Part shown: in pieces, positions 35,722 to 48,938 of the stretch
Position numbering within the stretch: the stretch's first letter is position 1
Layout of the letters: every line of letters starts with the position of its first letter
DNA from: Atrichornis clamosus
Lineage: Eukaryota; Chordata; Aves; Passeriformes; Menuridae
Reading direction: 5' to 3'
Assembly: GCA_013400975.1 (NCBI GenBank)
Contig: WBMZ01011683.1
Span: forward strand, 310,001-374,000
DNA length: 64,000 nt
The notes under the pieces: generated by a model
Seen by the model: the letters and a program-made list of their open reading frames with translations, nothing else
Databases searched by the model: none
What the model was told of the DNA's origin: nothing
Program-made: the position numbers and the translations under genes

Positions 35722-38700
35722 TATTGGCTGTCTTGCAGTCTTTCTGGATTTTTGAAAGCAGAGTTTTAATTATGAAAGTGCAAATTGTAGCAAATAACAG
35801 ATTATCATATACTGTTGAACTAGTTACATAAAAGAAAGAATCTGTACAGCTGATGGTTTATAATAGCATAAACTTTAATAATTTTAATGGAGAGTCAGGC
35901 TATTTTGTTATATTTTGTTCTATTTAAGATCAAGGACAACAAAGCAATTACCCAGCAGAAACTGTTCCCAGGTATTTATCTAATTCTGGAGTTGGTCAAC
36001 AGTCTCACAAATTTGATAACTTCTGTAGTATTCTAGACTTGGCCAATCTACATTATTTTTGACAACATTCTATATAAAACATGAGTAAAAATGAAAAGCC
36101 AAAAAGAAATCCAGAGAGTTTCTGGCACTTTCCTGTTATTGTAATAAAGTTGTTTTGGTTTTGTTTCTTGTTTAAATGCTATTATTACTATTCTTTGAAC
36201 TAAAAAAATGTTACTTTTTATTTACTGAGAATGGTGATTAGAAAGAAATGTTTTGTCCAGGGAAAAAAATTAAAGGAAGGGAGACTTTTAACTAATTTGA
36301 TTTATTTATTATAATGTTGAAGTGCAACAGGAAAAGAACTAATTAGAAACAAAACAGTTCAAAGGATGAAAGAATTAAGTAAAGCAAATCTTTGGCTACA
36401 GAAGTGTTGTTGTTGAGTGCCTACTATTTGATGTGTTTCTCCAGGTGAAATCCGGCGGATTATATTTCTAAATTACAATATGCCTACCTAAATTTATTTC
36501 AGACTTTTTCATCCTCAACAACAAGAACAATTTTATGCAAACCAAATTATAGCTTTGGTGGCATCTCAGTAATTTCAGTGAGTTATGGTAGTGCAGGAGA
36601 GCATGTGGCTATATAATTAGAAATTAAGAGCTCTTCTGACAATGTACAAACATGATGATGTTCCCTTTTTATACCTGTCTTGATCTTGTGAAGGACAAAT
36701 GGGAGAGGGAAAAAAAATCTATTTAAATTAATAGAGATCATTTTAAGCAAACAGCTATGCACAAGCAGATCTGTCAAATATAAATACATACTTTATTTCT
36801 AATCAATTTGTAGAGCAGATTTATACCTAGGCATAACTCTCAATGTAGACTATTCTATGCCCACAGAAATAATACATCACCATCAGCATCTTGTCTTTAC
36901 TAGCATTTCCCCCGTAGCTGAACTTAAATTAGCAGAGGAGAAAAGGGTGCAAGCAGGTAGGAAGAGTGAATGGGACAGAAATTCAACTCCATTTTCACAT
37001 GTCATTGTCCAGATTCATTAAGGGATGTTATCTTTTGTTGACATCTTAAAATAGCTGAACTTCTTCCCTGACAGCAGAAAAGAAACAAAGGAGAAATTTA
37101 TCCTTCACTGTTTTGGATAGTGAAATTCAGGTCATGACACTCAGTTTATAATACTCCCAAGATAGAGCGTCATTAGGATTATATTTATTTTCTTATTTCA
37201 CATTTTGTCATACCTCTCACACATTGCTAGATAATCCTGTTTTTTCTCTGGAGAAAGGTTAGAAAGAAGACATGATCAAGTAGGTAGCAAAATCAAAGCA
37301 CAGATTAAAGATGCTGTAAAGAATATGACTACTCTTTCACTAAGGCCAGACACGGATGTTACAATGAAAAGGGGAAAGTGTTGACATTAAAGAAACCTCA
37401 GACCTGTAAAAATTTTAATATACTTGCAGATTATTAAAGATATAATGCTCTTAAAGTATTTTTTCCTCACCTTTTATCTAAAAAGGATATTTTATGTTTC
37501 TATCGGATTTTTTTCAGCTTGGAAAGAGATCTCATCTGTTTTCCTTTGCATTTAATAGCAAACTTCAAACTTTTCTTCTTTGAACTAACTTGGATGTGTT
37601 GCCATTGCTTATTTTCACTATCAGACCTTTGGTCCTACAGGAAAAAAATCCACAAAAACCACAATCCAAAACCCAATAATCAAATTTAAAAAAAAAAATC
37701 TCTGTAAGAATTTATATCATCTATAGTTATGCTAGTTATTATTACTCTTGTTTTTTCCACTTTTGAAAATATATTTAGAACTTTGTCATAAAGTCTAATA
37801 ATTCTCAGTGGCTACAAGGCATTCAGTATTGTCCTTTAAAAAGTAAATAAAAGTACAGTAAAAGATTAGATTTTAGCATTTCTGAACCTGTATTCCACTT
37901 TGGTATTTAGAATCCACATTTTTATTGAATAATGAGATGTTTTGTAGAATATTCCTTATCTTGTTGGGTTTTTTTTCAGAATTCATATTTATTAACCATA
38001 TGTTTAGATGCAAGTGGATTTTGTTAGTCTGTGAAACAAGAGATTCCAAGTCTAGGCACATTTTTTTCTGCAACACCAGATGGAGATCATGAAGAAAATG
38101 CATCTCTTGAAGTATGAAGCAGAAGACAAATAACTAACGGCAGCAAATATATTGAATATAGAAATGTTTTCCATGAATGCACTTTACTCATTTGTCTCTG
38201 CTTTGACCATAGAGGATTCATTCTTTATAATAAAAAACCAGTGATTTTCTAGACAAAGATGGGTATTTCTCCATTAATGTAGCTTTTGATCAATTATACT
38301 TCATCTCCCATAATCCATCTCTTTTTTTCCAAATAATCACTCCACAAAATAATAAGATTTCATGCAAGAAATTGATAGTTCACATAAAGTGTTTACAAAT
38401 ATTTCTAGTTGAGTAAAAATTTCTTTTCAAATGTATTCCTTAACAGTTCATTAGATTTTCTAATAACAATAGTTACAATCATGGGGATTACATATGAAAA
38501 TTTTCCATCAGCAAAATTAAAGTATTAAGCACTTAATACATTTTTTCTTTTTCAGTTTTGTGCTTCACTGGTTAATTTTTCTCTAACTTTTAAAAATATA
38601 GACACAGACACTGTCTTAAGAACAGCATATTAAGCATTTCCACACTGTAAATAAAGCAGACAAGTCAGTCTGGGTGGTTTTAGACGCAGTAAAAAAAAAT

Positions 38701-41482
38701 GAATTTTTTAAGTTTTTTGAAGAATCATAGCAATGAGAGATTTTTAGCATAACCCTTAAAAACAACTCTTAAAACACTCTGGAAATTAAATCAGAATAAA
38801 TGTTCAAGACTATCAGGGAAATGGGGTCCATTTGATTTTTTTTTCATCATTTTCTACATGTTTTTAAAAACTCTGTCCAAGTTGTTATCTTTTGCTGTTT
38901 GCAATATCTATATTTTACTGAGACAAGAATGAGAAACTGTGAGCCCTAACTTCTGCTCTGATTTCTAGTGAAGCCTGTATCTGTCTTGTATAGAAAATTC
39001 AATTATACAAGCCATGTGATTGGAAAGGGATACAATTTTCCGTAGAAAGGTGTGCTCCTTCTCATGCAATACTTTAATGTTACGTGTTTTGGAGTGTTGT
39101 TCTTGAAGCCAAGGAGGAGATTTTTTATTAGTGTGCAGAAAAGAAAGCAATGTTCTTTAAAACAAATAATTAGATATTGGTCTGATGTTTGCTGACTTCT
39201 TTTCTTAATGAAAACAACAACTAAAAACCAGCTGGATTGATATCTTCCCAGGCTAGATGCAGTTGAATCTACGAATGAATTTTATTTATCAGGCTTTTTT
39301 CAGTACTTAATTTTGACTTTTCTCTGGAGTTTTTAAACATTTTTTAATACTAAATGTAATTAAGCATCAAAGTGTCATTTTTCTAGGCAGCATTGTTGGA
39401 GAAACATCTATTCATTTTACAGTTTCTTGACCTTTCTACTTGTTAGTTCTATGATCATTTCTGTCAGTGTGTTTATTTGCGAAAATAACAGTAGAAAATA
39501 TACAAAAATACCTTTCTTACAGAGTAATTTCTGCTTCTGTCATATCTGACCTGTTCATTATAAATACATCTGATGTATATTACATTTCTAAAATTACCAG
39601 GTGTTAGAATTATTTTAAAATGTAGGAACTGCGATTTGGGAAATATCTTTTCAGATTTAAGAAAGAGAAAAGGTATCAAAAATATAAGCAGACTATAAGC
39701 CTTTAAGTTGAAAAGAAGCTGGGAGTAAGAAATCATAAAAAGAATATTTTGCAACTTTCATAATTTCAGGGGTCTGGCACATAATTCAATTTGGTCTTTT
39801 GTAATGCAAAGAACAGATGTCAGGGAGCTTTTTTTCTTCTTCACTTCCTCTGCCAGTAATTTTTCCTCCTTTGTACAATTATCTCACATATTTATTTCCT
39901 GTATAAGGCAGATCTACACCACAGAGCAACTCACCACCCACAGTTAAGGAGAAGTATACTGTCACATGAAAATAAAAAAATGTATCCTGTATCAGCTCCT
40001 TTCCTTTGAATGAAATAAGAAATATCTTTTCAAGTTTTCAGTTGGACGAGTTATGTATAATCCAGAGAACACATCCTTATTTATTTATTTTTAATTTGTC
40101 AGCCACCAAGATGATTAAATTTATATACACAAATTTTATAATGAAAAGTAGAAAAAAAAAGTTGATTTAAAAGATGGATGTAATTATTTCATTGCTCTTT
40201 GTAATTGTCTCCAGACAGAATATCCTTGTCTCATGACACTTAGACAAAATAAAATGCTTTAGATGTGGAGTTATGCTTATCATTTGCCTTTTCTAGAACA
40301 CTTGACAAAACTATGTGTATACTTTGGGTTCTTTTTGATGTTGTTTTTCTATATATCATTGATATACAAATACATGAATGATAGGCTTCTATTCCTAAAT
40401 TAATCTACGTCTGTGAGGTAATAAATGCACTGAATTGTGCAAATTGTGTCAGTCCAATTGTGAGTCTTGTCCTGTACTTTACAAACAAATGTGACCAGGG
40501 GTGCATGTAAAGGTAGGAAGCAAAATAAACAAGAGCTGTGTAGGACAATCCTTTGTCCAGGAAAACTTTTACTGGTGATTTTAATCAGTAAACTTTTCCA
40601 GACTGTATTCATACATGGTATGTACTAAAGGTTTTCTGCAGAAGATTCAGGCTTTTCAGTGCTCCTATCTTACGATGAAGAGAATCACCCTCCTCAGGGC
40701 CCATTTATCTCCATTGATTCCACAGAAATGCTTAGGTGACAGAATTAAGCATAACTAACTAATTTCAGTTACCTCTGCATTTCTGGGTGAGCTACATTAT
40801 TGGTGCACTCATCTATATTTAGAAGTGGTCTGATATGGTCTCATTACAATTGTCTCATTTTTCTTCAGAAGATATCAAAATTAGAGGTGAAAGTTACAAA
40901 ATATTTCAATAAATTCTTACTTACATTCATGGATACTGAACATTTACCTGCCCAGACTTTACTACAAATATACTTTGTGTTTCATCATAAATATTGATGT
41001 ATCTACAAAATGCGTATTTGAAGACCAGATTATAAAATGTTCACTCATGCTCAGTAATTGATTAAACTATGGATGGTACGACCAAAATCAGTAAGATAGC
41101 TCAGAGCAAAATACGACCCAACTTGATAGAAAAGTTTTTGCTATCAAATAAACTACACTCCTGTCATTTCTGGAAAACAGTACACACAATTTTTTTTTGC
41201 ATAGTGCTCTGTATTGAATTTTGCCTGCAATTTGCAATGCTCCAATTTAAGGTTTCCTGATATTAACTAAATGTCCTGTTACAAATGCATTTGGTCACTT
41301 GAACTTGTGAGTGTGAATTTTATATGCATTTATTTCTGAAAAAAATACTTTTTTCTTTGGAGACAGGGAAAGGCTTTAGATGATTTCACTCATATCACCT
41401 ACATTTGCTGTTTTCCCAATGCAGGGATAATTTAATGAAATTTCAATTTCATAAAAGTTCGTAACTCAGTGCATTTTGTAGA
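35722..41482. other. AT-rich unique sequence, no gene seen
   Basis: About 5.8 kb without an identifiable repeat family, exon or RNA gene. Short A runs at about 37688-37699 and 40152-40160 are the only simple-sequence items. The open frames (61-93 codons) are AT-driven. Confidence 0.5.
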
Positions 41483-41604
41483 TCACAGAATCACAGAGTC
41501 ATCCAGGCTGGAAGCAAGCTCGAAACTATCTAGTTCAAACTCCTGGTCTAAGAGGTCTGGTCAAATTGGGCTGCTCAGGGCTGTGTTTGGTTAAGCCTGT
41601 GTTC
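41483..41604 (-). mobile_element. CR1 LINE 3' fragment, short and old
   Basis: Antisense CR1 tail: TCACAGAATCACAGAGTCATCC, then GGCTGGAAGCAAGCTCGAAAC, CTAGTTCAAACTCC and GGGCTGCTCAGGGCTGTG. The octamer tail is of the CACAGAAT form. The fragment ends where similarity stops at about 41604. Confidence 0.8.
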
Positions 41605-42504
41605 TGCAAAGAAAGAGAGAGAAGAATTCCTGCATCCTCTACTGCACTGCTGCAGATTATCTTAATGATACCTCCTATAAAATGAAAATAAGTTTGGGAG
41701 GTGCTACACAGAGCATTCAGGGCAGCTGCTGAAACTTGGTACCCCGTACCTCATTCAGCATGCATTAATGCTAAAAGTAGCCAGATACAGTAACTCTTGA
41801 AAGTTTAACCCTCTAGTGATGCATTTCTTCATCACCACAATAATTTAAAGTCTCCCAAAGATCAACAATAGAGACGAGCTCAAACCAAGAACAGAGGAAA
41901 TGAGAACAGTGAGAAAACATCTTCCAGAAAATGACTGAGGCTGTATTCTTGAACACATATGCTATATAGTGGCACAAAACCTTTGAACTGTAGCCTCATT
42001 ACTCCTAAACCCGATACTATTCCATCAGTGATCAATATCTAATGCCTCTGTTATAGAAAGAAAAGTTGTGAACATATTTTCGAGGACAAAAAAGCCACGG
42101 TGGCCATGTATCTTAACTTCCTTAACATAATTGTAATGTTCTCCAGGAGTGAAAAAAGGAATTAAGTCCTTTCTTTTTCTTTTTTTCCTGAATTTTCAGA
42201 CAATTGTCCACTGTTCTTGCATAATTTACCTGCATGTGTGTTAAAGAGCTCACTTGACCATGCCCACTAGAGGTAACATGTTCCAGATGCATTAGACTTA
42301 CTATACATGTGCTGCATGGCACGTGTTCCCACATTTTGTCTGGAGACTGTGTGCCCAGAAACATGGGAACATGGGAACTAGGCATAATACAGAATTCTGC
42401 TTAAAAGACTTTAAACAATGTTTCTCAAGGCCTTTTGACAGTAATTTTTTGTATGGATCTCAGTACTTCATGTAACAGAACATTCAATCTGTTCTTCACG
42501 TATC
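41605..42504. other. AT-rich unique sequence, no gene seen
   Basis: Nothing recognised apart from a short T/C-rich run at about 42165-42187. The 87-codon minus frame (42122-42385) has no known domain. Confidence 0.5.
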
Positions 42505-42862
42505 AAAGAATCATAGAATATGCTGAGTTGGGAGGGACCCATCAGAGTCATCGAGGCCAACTCCTGGCCCTGTGCAGGACACCCTACCAATCACACCATG
42601 TGCCTGAGAGCATTCTCCAAATGCTTCCTGAACTCTGTCAGGCTGGTGCTGTGACCACTTCCCTGGGGAGCCTGTTGCAGTGCCCAACCACCCCCTGCGT
42701 GAAAAATGTTTTTCTAATATCCAACCTAAACCTCCCCTGACTCAGCTTCATGCCACTTCCTCGAGTCCTGTCACCGGTCATCAGAGTGAAGAGATGGTGT
42801 CTGCCCTTCCAATTTCCCTTGTGACGATGTTGAAGACCACAATGAGGTCACCCCTCAGTCTC
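42505..42862 (-). mobile_element. CR1 LINE 3' fragment
   Basis: Antisense CR1 with the 3' end at left: AATCATAGAATATGCTGAG, TTGGGAGGGACCCATCAGAG and TCATCGAGGCCAACTCC, then CTTCCCTGGGGAGCCTGTTGC, TATCCAACCTAAACCTCCCC and AATGAGGTCACCCCTCAGTC. It stops within the ORF2 C-terminal part. It belongs to the same subfamily as the copy at 48509-48938, as shown by the shared ATCACACCATGTGCC-type block. The plus-strand frames over it are shadows. Confidence 0.92.
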
Positions 42863-44039
42863 AGTTAATATTACAAAGATATTTTGCCACTCAAGGTAGA
42901 CTCAAATGCAGCCATGTGGCAGTCCATAGAATGGTTCAAAGCAGAATGAAAGTCACTCTATCTTGGGTTTGAATTTTCAATTTCCTTAGAGACAACTATT
43001 CTCTAAAGCAACTAAATAGGAATATTTAATATTTCTATAATTTTTCTTTCTTGAATTCTTCTTAAGACTTCCAGGAACTAGGTTATAATATGATTATTTC
43101 TACACTGATTTTTGAATAATCTGTTTGGTTGGGGTGTGTGGTGTGTTTGTTTATTTTTAAGTTATTGTTTTATTTTATGTAAGCATGAGATAAGTTCTAC
43201 TTCACATCATTGAGTGCTTTGTCCTACAAAAATTCACATGCAAGTTGAAGTCCTGGACACAACAGTGCTAAATTTAATGGTCTCAGCCTCCAAGAGTTTT
43301 GAGGAGACTATCTCTCACCACAGTTTTTTTCAGAGCACACCTTTGTTTAATCTCAACCAAGTAACACAATATGACCAACACGCCATGGACTGCCTTAAAG
43401 GAACTGGGCTTCAGCAGCTGTTTGCCCTCATTCATTTTCAAATATCAGTGTCTTTGTAATTCCAAATGCATGGTAGCATGCTCTTAATTTATTATTTCAT
43501 GTTATTGTTTGCTGTAGGATTAAAAGTTTTCCGGAAGTATAATAGATAGCACATGGAGTCTTTCAGACAACAGGAGAAGCTTCACAAACTGAGCTGTGAA
43601 CAGTCCAAGGGCCGTATCTGCAGCAGATCACTCCTAATTCACAAAAGGTTCTTCTAAGAGAAAGTCAGCACATGTGGTTTGGGAAACAAGGATAACAAGG
43701 AGCAGATCCATCTCACGTTGCCATGGGAATACTTTTTGTTATATGTCTGGACAGTGTAGAAGTATTTATGAGTCATCTCTATAAATTACATGATTAAAAT
43801 AGAAATAAATAAGACTAATTGCATGTTTTCTGCAGAAAATTGCTCACTATCTGTTATTATCACAGATAATTTCAGAATATCTGACAGAAATTATCCTAGG
43901 TTTGCTACAAAAAGAGCTCAACACATTTCTTTTGAGACATTTTTAACTAATCTATGTTTCAAAATAAGGCAGTGCCAAGGAAGGAAAATTACCTCCCAAG
44001 TACTCTCCCAAGGTCACTTTTCTTTGGTTTCCCATTCTT
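42863..44039. other. AT-rich sequence, no gene seen
   Basis: No family recognised. An 81-codon plus frame (43214-43459) has no known domain. The stretch 43550-43740 is less AT-rich and could be an old repeat I cannot name. The start of the open frame that runs into the next CR1 fragment (from 43790) lies here and is not CR1-like. Confidence 0.45.
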
Positions 44040-44335
44040 CCTTGTTTCAGGAAGCAGCCAATATTGGAAATAGTCAACATGGATTTATGGAGGGAAAATC
44101 ATTCTTTACCAACCTGAGAGCCTTCAACATTGAGATGACTGTCTACCTGCTGGGTAGCCACGGGATACCAGTGGATGCTGCCTATAAAGAGCTTTGTGAA
44201 TTTTTCAACACTGTCCTATCCTCATATACAACTACACATGCACTAGATAAGTGAACAGTGGTGATCTAAAACTGGGTAAACTCCTGGGTTCAGAGGATTG
44301 TAATCTGTGACATGAAGCTTGACGGAGGTAAACAA
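44040..44335 (+). mobile_element. CR1 LINE reverse-transcriptase fragment
   Basis: Sense-strand CR1 from the middle of ORF2, unlike the 3' ends elsewhere in the window. The translation carries the reverse transcriptase block NIGNSQHGFMEGKSFFTNLRAF followed by an altered version of the catalytic region. Where the family has a tyrosine-leucine-aspartate-phenylalanine core, this copy has AAYKELCEFFNTVL, so the first catalytic aspartate is gone. Past the stop at 44252-44254 the DNA still matches (CTCCTGGGTTCAGAGGATTG, then GAAGCTTGACGGAGG). It is an isolated, inactive fragment inside a 154-codon open frame (43790-44254). Confidence 0.85.
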
Positions 44336-47300
44336 TTACTTGTGTGTGTCAGGGAGAGATACGAGGGCAGAAAATAGTTATTAAACTAATGAAAATAAGT
44401 GGATGAATACAGTGAAATTACTCATGAAGTATTGTCCATGAACCCATAGTTCCAGTAGGGCAATTCAAACACTTTCCATGCATGAAATATGATGAAAGAA
44501 GCAAATAATTTATTATTTAGTATTATTACTCTCAAAGCAGCTTGATTCAGGCAGCTCTAAATAAAGACAGAGTTCAATCTTTTATGTCCCGTATGATTGG
44601 GACATATGATTTGGGGAAAGCATGATCTTAAAAGATAAGACTTGAAATATATTCTTCAGGACTTGCATCCTGAACTACAATGTTTTGGCAATTCTCCCTC
44701 TTCCTAACCCACTCACCCCTAAAGGTCAATCAAGGTTATGGTTTAAATGCTATTGGAATGGGTGAAAAAGAAATACTGTGGGACTTACTGATAGAAGGAT
44801 TATAGGAGACTAAATTAAGTCGACAAAAATGAAAATATAATTTAATCCATATTCCTTGTTTATGTATTTGGCACGTTTCAACATTCTTTGAGGGATATAT
44901 AACAATATGTTATGAGTAAAAAGTGAAGCCAAGAATAATGTTAATTATATTAGAGGAACAGAAAAAATGTGATCATAGGAAAAATAAGCTACCAAATCAA
45001 GATAACCTCACTCAAGAGGAAGGAATGTTTATAGGTAAAGCCTATTGAAAAAAATAAACCATAATCACAGTTATTGCTTCAGATACAAATTACATGGCAA
45101 AAAGTTTCAAATAGCTGTGACAATGTCTACAGCACACTTGACAGTTTAGTTGCAGATATAGGCTGTGAAAGATGATGTCTGCTGGAGAGAAGCTTTGACA
45201 AGTCCTCTCACTGAACTGCTCTGTCAGACAGTTTAGCATTGTTTTTCCCGAGGTATTAAATATTTTGCTTTAACCCCTTCAGTATAATTTGAGGTTCCCC
45301 TGTGATATCATCCTGCTCCTGATGTTTTATAATTCCCAGCTGCTCCTCTGTGATCTTCAATTACTCTTTCTGTGGTGTGTGTAAGGTGTGTTTATATGCT
45401 TGTGCAGGGGAATGATGAAGAGTTGCTACAGTTGCATGTAGCATCATCTATCCTTCTGTTGTCCGGAGGTGAAGCATCACATGTCCACTCATGGTAACTT
45501 ATTACTTAGATATTATGTCTCTGCCCCCGAGGTAAACCTCTGCATTAATACGTGCTTAATCTCTCTGTTCTGGAGAAAGGAGATTTCTTGGCTCTTCTCT
45601 GACTTTCACATTAGATTAATTGCAAATTTTTTCACGGGGGAAGTGGGGAGTGTGTTGGTGGAGCAGAGTAGGAAGGACATCTTGTCTTCATCACAGAGTC
45701 TTCTGGAATTATGCTCAGTGCTATTACGATTAATGCCTTATTCAGATGAGTATGAAGATCTGGAAGTCTTTCTCCAGTTTTTATTTTTGTCTCTCTCTAC
45801 CTCTTAATGCACTAAAGGACTATTCACTTTAAAGTAAAAAATATAGGACACAGTTTGGACTTGTCAAAAATACTTACAAAAACTTTGTAGCTGGGTGATA
45901 GGGACAAGGTAATGTCATGTGATTCTAGCCCTGTACCTCTGCTAAAGGTAGTAGGATGATCCCCAGAGTAACAATGATATCAGAGAGGAGAATCTTCAGT
46001 GAGACAGGAAAAATTATCATAAAACTGATGCAAACAAGGGGAAAATTTGAGACCGTGAGTAACTTGTGATTACAGTCAATTACTTGGCTTCCCTGATTTA
46101 TCCCAGAAATTAAGCTGTAAGTCAATTCACAGTCAAACCACAGTATGTTACGTCAGCAGAGTAACAGCTCTAAATGTTATTAAAACACAGATCTTTTCTC
46201 AAGTTGCCTTGAAAGACTCTCTGATTGCTTAGATGTCCTTGACAAATTAGTGACTGGAGGAAATAAATGCCTGCTAGGTTGTGGGTTTTTGTTTGCTTCA
46301 CATTGCTATAATTACTGTTGCTATTTTTATTAATAGAAATGCTCATAAAAAGAGTGGAAACAGAGAAAAGGAGGTGAGAATAGAAGTCTAATTAGTTAGT
46401 TTTGAAGGGATTTCCAGAGAAAGCAAGCTGCTGATCAAACAGCATTTTGCCCCTGCAGATCACAACAAAACGTCTATGTCCAAAACTTAAAGATTAAAAG
46501 ATACATGTTATAATGAATGAAGTGAGCAAACAAGCTTTATCTAGGGTGTTCAAATGTAATATTTATATCCTGGTGATGTCTATGTCCAGCTAAGAGTGAG
46601 ATAAAAAACTGACAAGATGACTCATATGAATAATCAAGAAAATAAGATAAAAAAAAAAAAAGGAAGCAGCCAAAAAGAAAATGGAGAGTCAAATTGTGTT
46701 CTGACAGTGATTCAGCATGATGTATTCTTTTAGAAGTCTGGAAAGTCCTTGCTAGTATTCTTTATTCTTTTCATACTGTCAATAAAAGTAACAAAGAAGA
46801 ATGTTATATCCCAACTCTTAGGAGATCAAGTTCAGAAAATTGTGAAGTAGATTTAGAAATAATGAAATTTTTAAAATCAAGATATATGTATTCTGAATGT
46901 TTTTTCACCTTCTAGTGGCTCTATAGAAGACTCATATCACATGCCAAAATTCATGTTGTGATCAGAGAAGAAAAATAATTTCTTTCCTATTTTTGAAATT
47001 TATGATGAACACAATCACTTCACTCAGGAGACAGGGCAAGAAAGCCCTGGCTTAGCAAGATCTGTGTGCAAAAATGGGAATGAACAAAACTGTAATATGT
47101 TCTTCCATTATAGACCGATGAAAAATTTTGGTCTAAAGTATATAAGATTCAATATTTGGGGTTATTACAATTTCTTAATATTATCTCTAAAATGATCATC
47201 ATTACATGAAATTGCTAAATGTCTCTCTTGTTTATCCTGCTCCTGAGGTGAGAATCTTAATCTATAAGTGCCAGAAGGCACTGGAACAACTCTTTTAAAA

Positions 47301-48508
47301 TATGGTTCATAAATCTATTATCTATCTTCAATTACAAATATTAGTAACATTATCTTTATATAAATTATTATCCATTGATAAGAGTAAAGAAGACTTTACC
47401 AGAGGAAAACCTAATACTTGGCTTTGTAAATCATGAACAGCCTCCTATTTAATCTATTATGCTCAGACATTTCATGGTACTTTAAGGTTAGGTGAAGAAT
47501 ACACCTTTTGAAGCTGACAATTTTGAGATACTGAGGACATTCAGTTCTGTTTGGAGAATGGAATTATCAGCAAAATTGAAAACTCTATAAGAATATCTTT
47601 TGTGACATAGTGGTAGACTCCCAACAGAATTACCTGTAGACTGCTAATACTGCTTCAGAGGAAAAAGACAGCTTCAGTTTTTAAGGTATTGACCATGTGT
47701 GGTATTATTGAAGTTCAGATGATAACAGCAAAATGCAGTGACAAAAAATAGGACTGAAAAGAGAAAAATTAGCCTGCCTTACTCAAATACACAAACACAG
47801 GACACAGCGTACATAAGGCAAACAGCTTCTCAGAGTTCAAACATTTAAACACATCAAGTTTATTAGTAAATTAATTTCATTTTGTACACACTTATAATGT
47901 ATTTTTCAAAAATTCTTATTTATTAGGCTTAATGAGCTCATGTTTTGACCTATTTCAAATTGTCATTTCTTTAAAATTATTTTTAAGATACTTGAGAAAA
48001 TAATTAATTGATAACTTCATATAATAGCTGGGAATTTATTTTGCAGAACTACTTTCTTGTTTCTCTGCTTTGAGAATCTGAAAGCCAAACATTGTTAAAG
48101 GCCACTCTAGCGATAGAGACAGCTTTACATATCATTTTCTGCTCACACTAGTGAGCAAAATATACCTCAGAGAATAAATTGTGTTGATCTAGGCAGCAGA
48201 AATCTAAGACAGTTCTCGAGGTTTGCTGATCAACAGAGATATTGCTTTATTCAGAACAAACCGTCGCTCTGTGGTCATGCTGTATCTTCAACAATGAATA
48301 GTGAATAGTCTTCAGTGAATAGTGTCCTATTCATTACGGCCCAATATCAGTCTCAGGTAACTTTCATTTTAATTCTAAATTGAACAGAGGGGTTGCTTAA
48401 TGGACTTATTATTCCTTCAAGTTTCTTGTTCAGTTTCAAACAATTTTGCTTTAGCTTCCAGACTTTCACTTCAATGATTATTATATACTGGTCTATTGAC
48501 TAAATCTT
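44336..48508. other. AT-rich unique sequence, no gene seen
   Basis: About 4.2 kb. A 112-codon frame at 45469-45807 (+) is rich in Leu and Ser and shows no recognisable domain. An A run lies at 46649-46661. Short GTGAATAG repeats are at about 48297-48322. No repeat family or exon recognised. Confidence 0.5.
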
Positions 48509-48938
48509 CATAGAATCATAGAATATGATGGGTTGGATGAGATCCACCAGGATCATCGAGTCCAGCTCCTGGGACTGCACAGGACATCCCAAGAATCACA
48601 CCGTGTGCCCAAGGGTATTGTCCAAACACTTTGTCAGATTGGGTGCTTTCACCACTTCCCTGGGGATCTTGTTCCAGTGCTCAATCACTTTCTGGGTGAA
48701 GAACCTTTTACTCCAAACCAATCTAAACCTTCCCTGACTGAGCTTCATGCTGTTTCCTTGAGTCCTGTCTCTGGTCATGAGAGTGAAGAGATCAGTGTCT
48801 GCCCCTCTGCTTCCCCTCACAAGGAAATTGTAGACCACAATGAGGTGTCCCCTCAGTCTCCTCTTCTCCAGCCTGAACAGACTACGTGACCTCAGCTGCT
48901 CCTCATAACTCTTCCACTGCAGACCCTTCGCCATCTTT
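48509..48938 (-). mobile_element. CR1 LINE 3' fragment with ORF2 C-terminus
   Basis: Antisense CR1. The 3' tail is at left (CATAGAATCATAGAATATGATGGG). The element extends through CTTCCCTGGGGATCTTGTTCC and TGAGGTGTCCCCTCAGTCTC to CCTCATAACTCTTCCACTGC at right. On the minus strand the frame 48964-48596 reads most of the ORF2 C-terminal segment without a stop for about 110 codons ([52 protein letters not shown]). This indicates one of the younger CR1 copies here. It is still 5' truncated and cannot move by itself. Confidence 0.93.

Noticed and set aside
42435..42868. Plus-strand frames of 101 and 62 codons
   Set aside because: They read the antisense strand of a CR1 fragment, so they are shadows.
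45469..45807. 112-codon open frame (+)
   Set aside because: Leu/Ser-rich with no recognisable domain and no nearby splice or polyadenylation context that stands out. Length is within chance for six frames of 64 kb.
48525..48889. Plus-strand frames of 70 and 118 codons
   Set aside because: They lie antisense to the CR1 ORF2 remnant. The coding strand of the element is minus.
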